64,000 nucleotides of DNA from Sequoia sempervirens (taxonomy: Eukaryota; Streptophyta; Pinopsida; Cupressales; Cupressaceae): contig VDFB02000003.1 in the NCBI GenBank assembly GCA_007258455.2, forward strand, positions 45,381,485 to 45,445,484, in the 5' to 3' direction. A model generated the notes under the pieces. It was not told the origin of the DNA and did no database searches. It was given only the letters and a program-made list of their open reading frames with translations. The translations under genes were made by a program, and so were the position numbers. This document shows, piece by piece, positions 34,848-44,802 of the stretch. Each line of letters starts with the position of its first letter. The stretch's first letter is position 1.

Positions 34848-35432
34848 CAAATTGTGGAAACATAGACAAGGTATGCGAACTGTTTGGAAGAACACCTCAA
34901 AGAAATTTAGTTTAATGGAAGTTTAGGATGGTAGGATTTTCACAAAATGGTTTATTGAAATTATTTTAAAACTTCCAAGCAAATGAACTTGGTAGTTATA
35001 AACATATTTATAGGGGCGACCCTTTGGTGAAATGGTGGGGCTTCTTGCCTATAGAGCTAACAACCAAAGTTCAAAACCTCATAGGGTTTCTCTTTACACT
35101 GTCAACAATGGAGTCTGTTTACCCTGGTGTTAAGGGGAGGCTCCTTGGTGAACTGGTGGGGCTTCTTGCTTGTAGTGCCAACAACCAAGGCCCAAAACTT
35201 ACTATCGCTTAAATTTTTCCAATAGTGGTATGGTGTGATGGTTTAAAGGTGGTGTTGTTATTCTTGCTACCAAGGTTCAAATCCCACTGGGGTGGTATTG
35301 TTGAGTAGTTGTATTGGGGATGAGGTCCCCCATTTGTGACCTCATCAGTTCATAGCTCTGATCAAAAGCGTTTACCCCTTGAATAAAAAAAATCTTGGTA
35401 GTTGTAAACCCAAATTCCACAACTTCTACTTA
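34848..35432 (+). pseudogene. PPR gene relic interrupted by a SINE
   Basis: 34848-34987 matches the PPR repeat unit of 14252-16948 (GCAAATTGTGGAAACATAGA, then CTGTTTGGAAGAACACCTCA, with a stop at SLxWKF). After the SINE the match resumes at 35394 with the target-site copy followed by CCCAAATTCCACAACTTCTA. The join is continuous with the PPR frame order (...KQMxLxVVxNPNSTTS...). It is short and carries stops, so it is non-functional. Confidence 0.8.
35004..35393 (+). mobile_element. SINE with three tRNA-like heads
   Basis: The 390-bp insertion is flanked by a 16-bp target duplication with one mismatch (CTTGGTAGTTATAAAC at 34988-35003 and CTTGGTAGTTGTAAAC at 35394-35409), and it ends in an A-rich tail (TTGAATAAAAAAAAT). 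Three A-box/B-box-like pairs occur: 35024-35038 with 35069-35080, 35144-35160 with 35188-35200, and 35229-35244 with a consensus B box GGTTCAAATCCCA (35274-35286). Units 1 and 2 are near-duplicates (GGTGGGGCTTCTTGC). These are hallmarks of a tRNA-derived SINE moved by LINE machinery. It is not a functional tRNA gene. Confidence 0.8.
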
Positions 35433-35859
35433 TAAAATTATATCATTCTAGTATTAAGCCTCAATCTTTATAAACATGACCAAAAAATCTCTCTACACCT
35501 AGCAACCTGTGTTATGAAAATTCCCAAAAATTCCATTGTGTGAACAAAACATATGCCTACTTTTAAACATGTACTATAAAACCCAATTGTAAACAACTTT
35601 AAATCTAAAATTGGGAATAAAATATTTGCAAGAACTCTCAAGTGTTTATTCATCTGTATTTTTTACCTCAATACTGTTTTATATATGCATGCATGCCATG
35701 CACATATAAATGGATAAGGTCAATATGAAAAGCTTCAAAAAATCTTAATAATATTTTGTCATATGATTTATTTATTTTGATTACCAAATCATCTAATATT
35801 AACTATGTTCCATTGTGGTTAAGATTCAGGGGCCATTTTTGGGGACAACAGGGGGTATA

Positions 35860-36115
35860 GATAGATAGATATAGGAATTTTTAATTGTACACACACACAC
35901 TTAAAGGGATACTAATTTTTTAACAAATTTAACTATGCATGCCATCAAAATTAAGATAACAACAGTAGTATAACAACCATAAATATATCATGAGAGTTGT
36001 ATAACAACCATATATATATATATCATGAGAGCAATAGATCAGCCATAAATATATCATGAGAGAAGTATAGCAACCATAATATATTGATCATGAGAGCAAT
36101 ATATCAACAATAGAT
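35860..36115. repeat. GATA/CA microsatellites and 31-34 bp tandem repeat
   Basis: TAGATAGATAGATATAGG near 35860 and an ACACACACAC run near 35889 precede about 4.5 units of GTATAACAACCATAAATATA...CATGAGAG. Unit starts are near 35968, 35999, 36032, 36063 and 36097, with a period of 31-34 bp and several substitutions per unit. Confidence 0.75.
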
Positions 36116-36549
36116 GTATATTTCATTAAGACTGTGATTGTTAGAACACTGTGTGACTGCTGTAGAAATTAGAAACTCTGAAAGTGTGAACCTCTTCAAG
36201 TTCAAGTTGCTGAGAATAATAAAAAAATAGAAAGTAAAAACCTCATTAGCAACAGGGACAAAAAATATTATAAATGTTTTGTTTATATTTTGGATTTTTG
36301 GGAAAAATTGGGGATAGCTAGGACACATCCCCTACCATCCCGCCTTTGAGTAAACACACTCAGGGATGTGGATACCAATTAAATGAATAAGGAGATGACT
36401 ATTTTATATGTAAATGTAATTAGACATTCTTAGAAACTTAAAGACTTGCTTGTAAAGTGGGGAAACACAAACAACACATGTCAACCAAAACACTACAAAC
36501 CAAGTGGAAATAAATGCACTGCTTGGAAAGAATATTGTAAATTATATTT

Positions 36550-36770
36550 GATAAATATTTGTTGAAGAATGTTGGCATAAATTTAGCTCTGCCAACATCT
36601 GCACCAAAATGCAAGCTTGGAAAAGGCGTAAAGAACATGAAAATGCATGAAAAATGTGGGAGTGTAGAAAAGGCACAAGAATCATTGAAAAAAATGCATA
36701 AGGCCAAATATTGTCAAATGCCAAGACCAGTTCTTTTGAAATTTCACATTGTCATATTTTACATATTATG
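36550..36770 (+). pseudogene. Second PPR relic
   Basis: The frame reads INLALPTSAPKCKLGKGVKN, then MHEKCGSVEKAQESLKKMHK. This follows the order of the PPR unit FASILPACAKxGALEQGxDIH ... MYAKCGSxxKARELFDKMPQ, with an internal deletion of the segment between them. DNA similarity (AAATGTGGGAGTGTAGAAAAGGCACAAGAA) supports it. It may belong to the same old PPR gene as 34848-35432, separated by later insertions. Confidence 0.65.
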
Positions 36771-36976
36771 ATTATATTAATTATCTAAAGAAAGTTTCAA
36801 ACTAAAGTAGTTTATACACTGACGTGTCATTGAATTGAACATTCTGACAACTATCATAAAAAACATTATAACCAACAAGAATTACACAATATGCATTGGT
36901 AAATTTGATAAAAAGGTTTAAACAGTCACACAAATCTTCCCTTCTAGCTCATGCTTATTTACCTCACAAATAAAGA

Positions 36977-37380
36977 CTATGAATGAGGTTGAATAGAAAA
37001 CTTCTGCAAGCTTGGAAGAAGCCTGTTAATGATTGCCTTTTTCGTTTCCTCACTAAGACTACTATGCCACAATTGTTCAACACTCTCCTTTACTGCTCCC
37101 TTCTTAAATAACTTCTCTCCCGTTCTTCTTGAACAACACCTATTCAAAATAGTAACACAATCTTTGATTTTCCAACCCCAATGTATCTTCTAATAGAGGT
37201 ATATATCAGAAATTAATGGTAGTATATTCTCAATGTCGAAGTTACTCACCAAACTGGCGAATAAAGTCTCTCCAAGCAACTTGCAAAGCCTTCTTTCTAC
37301 TAATATAACATATTTCTCCCCAACGTGAACCCCCACATCAAAAAGATAATCCCAAAAGAAAATGTTCAACTTCTAATAAG
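36977..37380 (-). pseudogene. Fragment of an unrecognised host gene
   Basis: On the minus strand a protein-like frame of about 132 codons runs from near 37375 to a TAG at 36977-36979. It includes FFWDYLFDVGVHVGEK, then ERRLCKLLGETLFASLVSNF, then one in-frame TAG after ISDIYLY (near 37195). After that come KIHWGWKIKDCVTILNRCC and SLSEETKKAIINRLLPSLQK. Composition is that of a globular, probably helical-repeat protein. A further match-like frame lies upstream but is shifted. I do not recognise the family. With one stop and a truncated N terminus it is most likely a pseudogene fragment. Confidence 0.5.
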
Positions 37381-38194
37381 GCCCCTCAATACTCATTAAT
37401 GAGTCTCCAAAAATAGTAAATCATTCCCTCACTTAGAGGTTCCCTTCTCATCCCATTTTCCATGGTTGGCACCTTCTTTTAAGGCAGCATTTTATTCCAC
37501 TCTGGGGGTATAAAAATCATGCAAGCTTTAAGAAGATAAGTCTACCACTTAGTGGCTCGATCCATGCTTTTCATAAAAAACTACTTGCTATGCTTTCTAT
37601 GGCATATCTTTAAATGCCTTATTCATTTTAACTTTGGTGCTTCATAGCAAAATTATGAGTATGCTAAAATTAGCATCTCTCGCCACTCTTTGTGGTTTGA
37701 GCATTCATAGATTTATAAGGAAAAAAATATAATTGTGAGCTTTTCATGCCATGGCTTGAATGGTCGTTAGAAGCATTGAAGTGACAATCAAAAAGTTTTT
37801 CAAAGGATATTTTCCATCGCCACATAATGGCTGCATAAATATAGGAAAATGTGGCACCAACATAAGCCCATTTACAAAGGTTTTAATGCCCAAACTAATG
37901 CCTATATTATAGCCCTCATTGGAGGCTAATATGCCTCAAGATGTGCTAATATATTTATAAATTTAATACATTTAAGTATGATGATATTTTGAATATAATT
38001 TCACATATTTTATGCAACCGTAATAGTAATGTTTAATGGGTAACATGTCATATTTAAAAATTGTTATAATTGCCACTTAGTGTTCAAGATTGACATAAAA
38101 AAATAAAGGGTGATGATTTCAAGAACTCTCCTTGATTTAAGGTAGAGTTTTTTTTAATACACCCAAATGGCATTGAAAAATGTCTCTCGGCATA
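37381..38194. other. Non-genic part of copy A
   Basis: No gene was recognised. The first 150 bp may hold a frame-shifted upstream continuation of the pseudogene at 36977-37380. The rest is AT-rich without visible repeats. Confidence 0.4.
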
Positions 38195-39820
38195 AATATG
38201 AAGTCAATAATAATAATAAAAAAATGAAGGCTAAAAATTGAAGTGAATATATGTGGAATTATGTGATCGAGTCACACAAATGAAATGTATTAGTAAGTTC
38301 TTTTCACTCCTCTATGTTCACATCCTAGTGAGAGATGTTTTAGAATCCTTTTGTAATGTTTATATAGAGTTTTAATAAGGGAGCTTCTTAATTTTAAGTT
38401 CTATCTTATTATCCATGTATTGATATCCCATTAATTGTATATTTGTTGTCACAATCAAATGTGAGTAATACAAAATTTTCTTATTTTTCTTGTAATCCTT
38501 TTTTTTTAACATTGAATTAAGGTGTCTTATAATCTTTAAATGCAAACATGCCATTCTTCCTTGGCATATATTTTTATAGCCAAGTACTAATGCCAAACAC
38601 ATAAGTTATTTGATGCTCAAAATTATAATCTACAATAATCTTTGACAATTTATGTCTTGTCTTAATATATTGTGCCAACTAACACTTTATTTCCTCTTTG
38701 TTTCCCTTAGGTGCAACAAAACCATTCACATGTCCTACATAAAAATATAACAATTCATGTCAGGAGGTGATAATTGAATAAAGTACATATGTATAAAATT
38801 AGACCATTAAACAAAATAAAATCAATGTACATTATTTTATAAGGTCTAAAACATTCATTAAATTCATATAATTCCAACATTTGGTTACTCTCTTAAAAAT
38901 CTATCTCATGTTGGTGTGTTTGTAAAGGAGCTATAGATTAATGTCATTCTTCTATTGAAAACCAAAATCACACAAATAAATAAATCTACATTGCAAAGGA
39001 CACAAATAATAATATATCAATCTATTATACACTGATTATGTATGCTTTTACATTTTGCTTCTAAGTTCCCATTCTTTCAACCACATTTTAAATCACCTCA
39101 ACCACCCTGCAAAGACGTATAGAACCAATTACATAATTCTCATGCAAACATATTAATAATGATAGTAACACACTATAAAGGTGTCTTATGGGAAGACACA
39201 TGTTCCATACAACTACATTTATTTTAAAATATAGAGAAAACTAAAACTATTTGGATAATAAAACCCAAAAATACCACTTTAATACAAAGGAGTGTAGAAG
39301 ATTATCTAGAGCATATGGATTTGGGTTCATTCAATAATTTCTATTACACATATAATTTGACATATTATACATCTTGGTACTAATCAATCAATTATGCCAC
39401 TTCAATACTTAAACCTTCTACCAAATCTATCATCATCATCCAAAATCTCCTCCTAGCATCATCATATTCCATAATAAAATTATAAATATTCATTTGAGAC
39501 ATTAGGTTATTTAATGCAAGTCAAATAACATCTAAAATCTTAGATAATACCCATAATTCTTCATCTACTTATCCTAATTCTTTCATCCATCTCAATCCAA
39601 CATCCTCAAACCTTTCATCTAAATCATAATTTAACCTTCATCCTAATCCTAATCACTCCCATCATCCAAATTCCCATCCGTCTATCAACTCCAATCCAAC
39701 CTCATCAATTGAGTTCATATCCCCTATCCTAATATATTTCATCAAATATCGAGGTTCATCAACAATAAATTCATACCCAAAACAAGCCTCCCACCTCATC
39801 CTAAAAACCATTTGTAGTGT

Positions 39821-42286
39821 AAGAAAATGTATCCCTTTTTCACACTTAATTTGGAAATGATTAACATTACTGAACCTAATGTGGCCTTGATTTGGTGTTG
39901 TAATGTGTTTTACACATTCACATTAAGTTTAGGGCCCTTTTTAACTAGATAGACCTAATTTTGCCTTAATTTAGTGTTGTAAAATGTACTTATTTACACC
40001 TTCATACTAAGTTTTGGGCCCTATTACATTTATGACCTTCACATCATCATTAATAGGCCCTTAGGACCCTTAATTATGCATCCCGAGGCTTATTTCAACT
40101 GAAATCCTGACATAGTCAATAAATACACTTTGTATTCTAACCCCCTGACATTTCCTTAGTTCAGAAAGCCATGGTGGGACCCATACACCACGTTGGGTGT
40201 ATGAGTCCCCACAGATGGAACCTATACACCAACTTGGGCATATGAGTCCCATTTGGCCCCTTTTTAGGGTTTTGAGCAGGAAATCAGGGTTTTGAATTCA
40301 AATTTTATGAATATCGGTATTTTGGATCTAATAAATGATAAATTAGATGGAATGCCTATATAAACAAGGTTTCAAATCATTATTTCACCTAAGAAATCAT
40401 AATATCAACCTATCAATCAAGAGTCAAACATCCTAAGACTTCACAAGAGCATTATAAAGTATTCAAGAGCATTTATAAGGCATTCAAGGGAAAATTTATT
40501 CAACATTTTTCATAGCAATCAAGATCCATTATCATGTCAAAGGCTTGACACATCATGCATGTGGTTTTGAGCTAATTTTGTGATGTATTTTTCAAGATCA
40601 ATTCAAGTATTCAAAGGCATTATCTTTCATCAAGAATCGTGATCAAGATCTACATCCATTGAGGCTACTTCATGCTTGTTTGCAGATCTACAAGGTTCCA
40701 AACAAGGTTCTAATGTTTCACCTTATGTTTCATGTTCATTTCATTCATGTTTCATTTCTCATTAGGGTTTGATTACCAAAATGGGGTTTGACCAAGGAAA
40801 ACCCGCATTCCCTAACAAAACAACATTTTTCTCTCCTTTCATGTGTGATTGTAGATATAGGTGTTTTGGAGCTTGAAGATCCTTTGAAGACTAAATTGCA
40901 AGATTGAAGAAAGTTGTCATAGTTGTCAAGAAGTTTCCATCTTCAAGGAAAGTCGCCTATAGGCTAGAATTCAAGCTTTTAGACTTGGAGATCTGGCAGG
41001 AGAAAAGCTACAACAGACCACTAGAGGATACCTGAGTTTCAGCCAAGCCTTAATACTGGGACTAAATTTCCACCTTTGGCATATGAGTCCTATTATAGTA
41101 CCTTTTCCAGTTTTCAGAAGATCTAGATTAGTCACTGAGAGATTCCAGTTCTTGCCTAGAAACCCTAGACTGGGACTAAATCGCCCACTCTGGTGTATGA
41201 GTCATAGTGAGCTTAAAATAATAGAATTTCAAGGTTTCAAATCTTGTTTTGACCACATCTTTCTTCCAGGTGCCTTTATGTATCTTGTTGTTTAATTATT
41301 TATATTCAAGTTTCATTTTATAGGTCATTTAGTTAGATTTACATAGTACTTTCATCTCTTTCTTTCTAAGCACTTGCTTAGTGGTGAACCCCCTTTATTA
41401 ATCAAACCCAAGGATACCTTACAAAAAATCTCTTTTTGTAACCCGATCACTAGGCTGATATCTCTAGGGTTTCCTTGAATGAACTAGAGTGAAATAGGTC
41501 ATAACCCTAGTTCCATCTCCCAAAAGGTGGAACCCTATTTCCTTGTGTTCATTTTGGTGAACCTGACCTTCAAACCATCTATTTCTGATTTGGAGTGCAT
41601 CATAGTGCTAGATCTAGCTTACATTAACTTTACGTTAGATCTTGCATTAGTTAATTTTCATTTAGGGCTTCTAAAACTTGCATTAGTGAAAAGTGCATAT
41701 AGGTTACATTTTTTCATCTTAAATCATTCAATTTCATTGAAATTATGTAATTGTAAACATTCAAGTCAATATACAAGCTAGAAACCTTAGAATAAACTCA
41801 AAATTTGTTGAATTTGGTGCAAAAAACCTAATTGAGACTCATTCGCCCATTTGGGTGATTTAGTCCATATACAAGTATTTTTCTCATATTTCTAGGAATT
41901 CTATGTTGTGTGTTTTTCACTGTTTGAACCCTCTAAAAACCCTAACTATGACTCATACACCCCTCTAGGCGTTTTAGTCCTAGATCATACCTAAAACTAT
42001 CTTTTACAATATTAAAAAAATCATTTTTGTGTTTCTATTTGACGTTGTTAGATATCTGTTTTGGTTTGTTGATCTTCTATTTCATTCATTTCATTAGATC
42101 TATCCTTATTTGGTTCATTTATTGCATTGATTAATTTCAAAATGAAATTTACAACATTTCATTTCCGGATTGTTACATAGCATAGTCAGTCAATTATCAT
42201 GTTCTAAATATGAAAATTGCATTATCCTTTTTACATGTTTGCTCTATCATTGTCACATTTAAAATTTGTAGGACAATTATTACATC
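39821..42286 (+). mobile_element. LTR-like region with promoter and hairpin set
   Basis: It starts TGTAGTGTAAGAAAATG exactly where similarity between duplication copies A and B ends, as if inserted in A. A 78-bp imperfect tandem duplication lies near 39878-40030 (both units contain GTGTTGTAA and GGGCCCT). A TATATAAA box is at 40357-40364. Six related short hairpins lie on both sides of the TATA box. No matching second LTR or target duplication was found, and the right boundary is set only by the coding-like repeat that follows. LTR identity is therefore an inference. Confidence 0.4.
40176..41980. repeat. Six dispersed copies of a 31-34 bp hairpin motif
   Basis: Copies lie at 40176-40209, 40217-40250, 41058-41090, 41172-41203, 41834-41866 and 41950-41980. 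The first is GGGACCCATACACC, loop ACGTTG, GGTGTATGAGTCCC (one mismatch in 14). The fourth pairs GACTAAATCGCCC with GGTGTATGAGTC. The fifth pairs GACTCATTCGCCC with GGGTGATTTAGTC, the reverse orientation of the fourth. Core arms GACTCAT/ATGAGTC or GACTAAAT/ATTTAGTC recur throughout. Confidence 0.8.
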
Positions 42287-43320
42287 ATGTTTTCATTGCA
42301 AAATTATATGGTTATCATACTTCATGTTCTATTTTCAGATCTTGTTGAGTACTACAAGAAATTTTTGTTAAGTGCATATGAATATGAAGTCCTCTCCCCT
42401 CTCTTTTTGTTCGTCATCGATCCCTCTCCTAGTATCCCTCCTATGAGCGAGATTAGTCTAGTGAACGAGAATACAACCTTGGGTAATCATAACAATCATA
42501 TTCATTCTTCTAATAATATCTCTCCTAGTTGTGAAGAAGATATTTTGGTGTTAGAAGAACCAATCAATGAGAGTTTTGAGAACCCTAGTTGTCTCTCTCC
42601 TCCTACCTCTCTTATTGGGCAAGACATTGATGAACGAGAGGACACAACCATAGGTAATCATGATGATCACATAACAAAAAAAGAAGAGACCATTGAAACC
42701 TACCTAAAAACCACTTCAACTAGTCTACATTCATCTACCAACATCTTCCCTACTTGTGACAATGTTTTAATGAAAGACTTGATGCAATTGTAAGTGAGGA
42801 GGAGATGTTGGAATTAGATGATCAAATCTTTAAGATCTATGACAACCCTATTTATTTTTCTTCCCCTACCTATACTATTTTGGAAGACATTATGAGAAAA
42901 AGGCTGTAATAATAGATAACCATGATAATCATACTTGTTCTTCTCCTAGTATCTCCCCTATGTGCAAAGATGATATTTTGGTGTAAGAAGATTAAGCCAA
43001 TGAAAGTTATGAGAGTCTTACTTGTCTCTCTTCCCCTAAGAAAAACATAATTGAACAAGAGAATAACATCATTGATAAATAAGAAAACCCAACCATTGAT
43101 GAGTCCCCTACTTGTGATTCAAAGTTATTTTAGAAGAACCAAACATTGAATGTCATGGACATCTACTTTATAGTTCTCCTAAAAACTCTCCTACTAGGGA
43201 AGATATCATGGTGTAAGAAAATGAGAACACTGACACATGTCTTTCAAACAATAGTGATGTGGCTTCCTTAGATGAAGATGATGAAGTGACATTAGACTCT
43301 GGACTTCACTAAGAGAAGTT
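42287..43320 (+). pseudogene. Degenerate coding tandem repeat, Asn/Glu/Ser-rich
   Basis: An open frame of 168 codons (42287-42793) ends in imperfect repeats. The recurring elements are GNH(N/D)(N/D)HI, (S/T)SxNISPxC, EDILVLEEPINESFENPSCL and DE(R)EDTTIG. The pattern continues to about 43300 with stops (ATAACCATGATAATCATACT, then GATGATATTTTGGTGTAAGA). The unit is roughly 170-250 bp and not constant. The segment follows the LTR-like region and may be a decayed retroelement ORF. The family is not recognised. Confidence 0.45.
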
Positions 43321-44595
43321 AATATTATTCAACCTCAACTCATCCAAGTTACCCACCTTCACACAACCCTCAAACTCAAAAGAAAATCATCCTCATCCTC
43401 AAACCACCTAAGAATAATATGCCACAAAAACTAAGTTACAATAAAATTTCTCATACATATAACAGGTATGTGCAGGATCATCATGGAAAAAAAAAGCCCT
43501 TGAGTGGCAATGAAATTTAGAAAAATTAGAGTTAGGAAACTTGACGTAAAAATTTGAATAAGTTATCTATATTGTTTCAAAAATATCTAATAATAGAATC
43601 TTTAGAAAATTGAATGTAGTTTCTAAACTACTAGGTTTATTTTAAAAAAAATCTATTTGGTGAAAATTTGAAATTTCAATGCAATAGCACTTAAATTTTA
43701 GGGAAAAAGTAAGAAGTAGGTGTCTGTTTGACCACCCTAACCACAATAAAATGATAATATTTTTTTATAAGATTTTAGATATAAGTAGAGGACTCATGTC
43801 TTAATGTGATGCATATGTTTTTGCAATTTTTTTCCAAGTAAATAATTAATTATGATTTTTTTATTACAACTTTTAAAAAATACAAAAACTTGTATGTCTG
43901 ACCACCTTAACTTGGTCAAAACTTCATGAAATTCATTTTTTTTAATCCTATCTAGTATGTGAAGCATAAAATGTGGCACATGTTTTGGATCCAAAAATGT
44001 GATATTGTTTGAAAGCTATAGATGTTTTTCAATTAGCATATCAATTAGGACTTTAGTCATAATTCAAATAGAAAATGAATAATAATTATTTATTAAATTC
44101 AAAGTAACACATAATTTATATTGGTGGATGATAATTTAACTAGATGTATGGGGAAGGATTCATCCACACACACTTAGCCAAACAAGATGATTTTGATGTT
44201 GATTTGAAGGATTTTACCAAAAGTTTAGTATGAATGATTTTTCCAATGGTTCAAAAGTTGTTTGTGAGATGGGATTTGATTGATGTTTGAGATGGATGAA
44301 GTGTTTGATTGTGATCCTAGATGAACCTAAGAGGGACTTTGTTTACAAGACTAAGATAGTGAAGAACATGCTTTACCCTATGAGTAGTTCAAACCAAAAG
44401 ACCAATGTTTTGATTGGAAGACCATAAGAAAAAAGATAACAAGCACATGTGTAGGGTTCAATTGATTTAATCTTGGTTAATGACTTGATTTTTACCACAT
44501 CCACTTGTATTGCCTAAGTTTCAAACTAAATGTCTATGCCAAGGCCTTCTTTCATTCCACAAGGTCCATTATGTGAGAATTAAGAATTCAAAGCC
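43321..44595. other. AT-rich spacer up to the LINE target site
   Basis: No gene was recognised. The segment ends at the left copy of the LINE target-site duplication (44596-44612). Confidence 0.45.
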
Positions 44596-44802
44596 ATAGT
44601 TTCCTTAATGTTTTTGAAAAGGAAAAAATAGGTTTTACAGGGACCTGAAACCACAAAGTTATAACAAAAAAAGATAGAGCATAAAAGTCCAATCAAACAA
44701 ACAGCTGTCCCAAAAAAGAAACGACAGCAAAAAGAGACATCAGGGTCCAAAAAAAGGACCGCCAAAAAACCAGAAACTTCCACAACAACACTACTCCAAG
44801 GT

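Larger units (their letters stand above)
31690..39818 (+). repeat. Segmental duplication, copy A
   Basis: Four blocks match 53058-56688 in the same order and orientation. About 31700-31870 matches 53060-53860. 32459-32505 matches 54228-54270. 33405-34118 matches 54267-55045. 38195-39818 matches 55055-56688. Copy A holds two blocks that B lacks: 32506-33404 (most of the peptide gene) and 34119-38194 (H3-tail-like ORF, PPR relics, SINE, gene fragment). Copy A also has a private 100-bp tandem duplication at about 31774-31975. Confidence 0.8.

Noticed and set aside
35015..35300. tRNA gene
   Set aside because: A and B boxes are present but spacing, flanks, the A-rich end and the 16-bp target duplication show a SINE; no cloverleaf was recognised.
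35960..36115. CRISPR-like array
   Set aside because: Units are contiguous 31-34 bp tandem repeats without unique spacers, in a plant genome.
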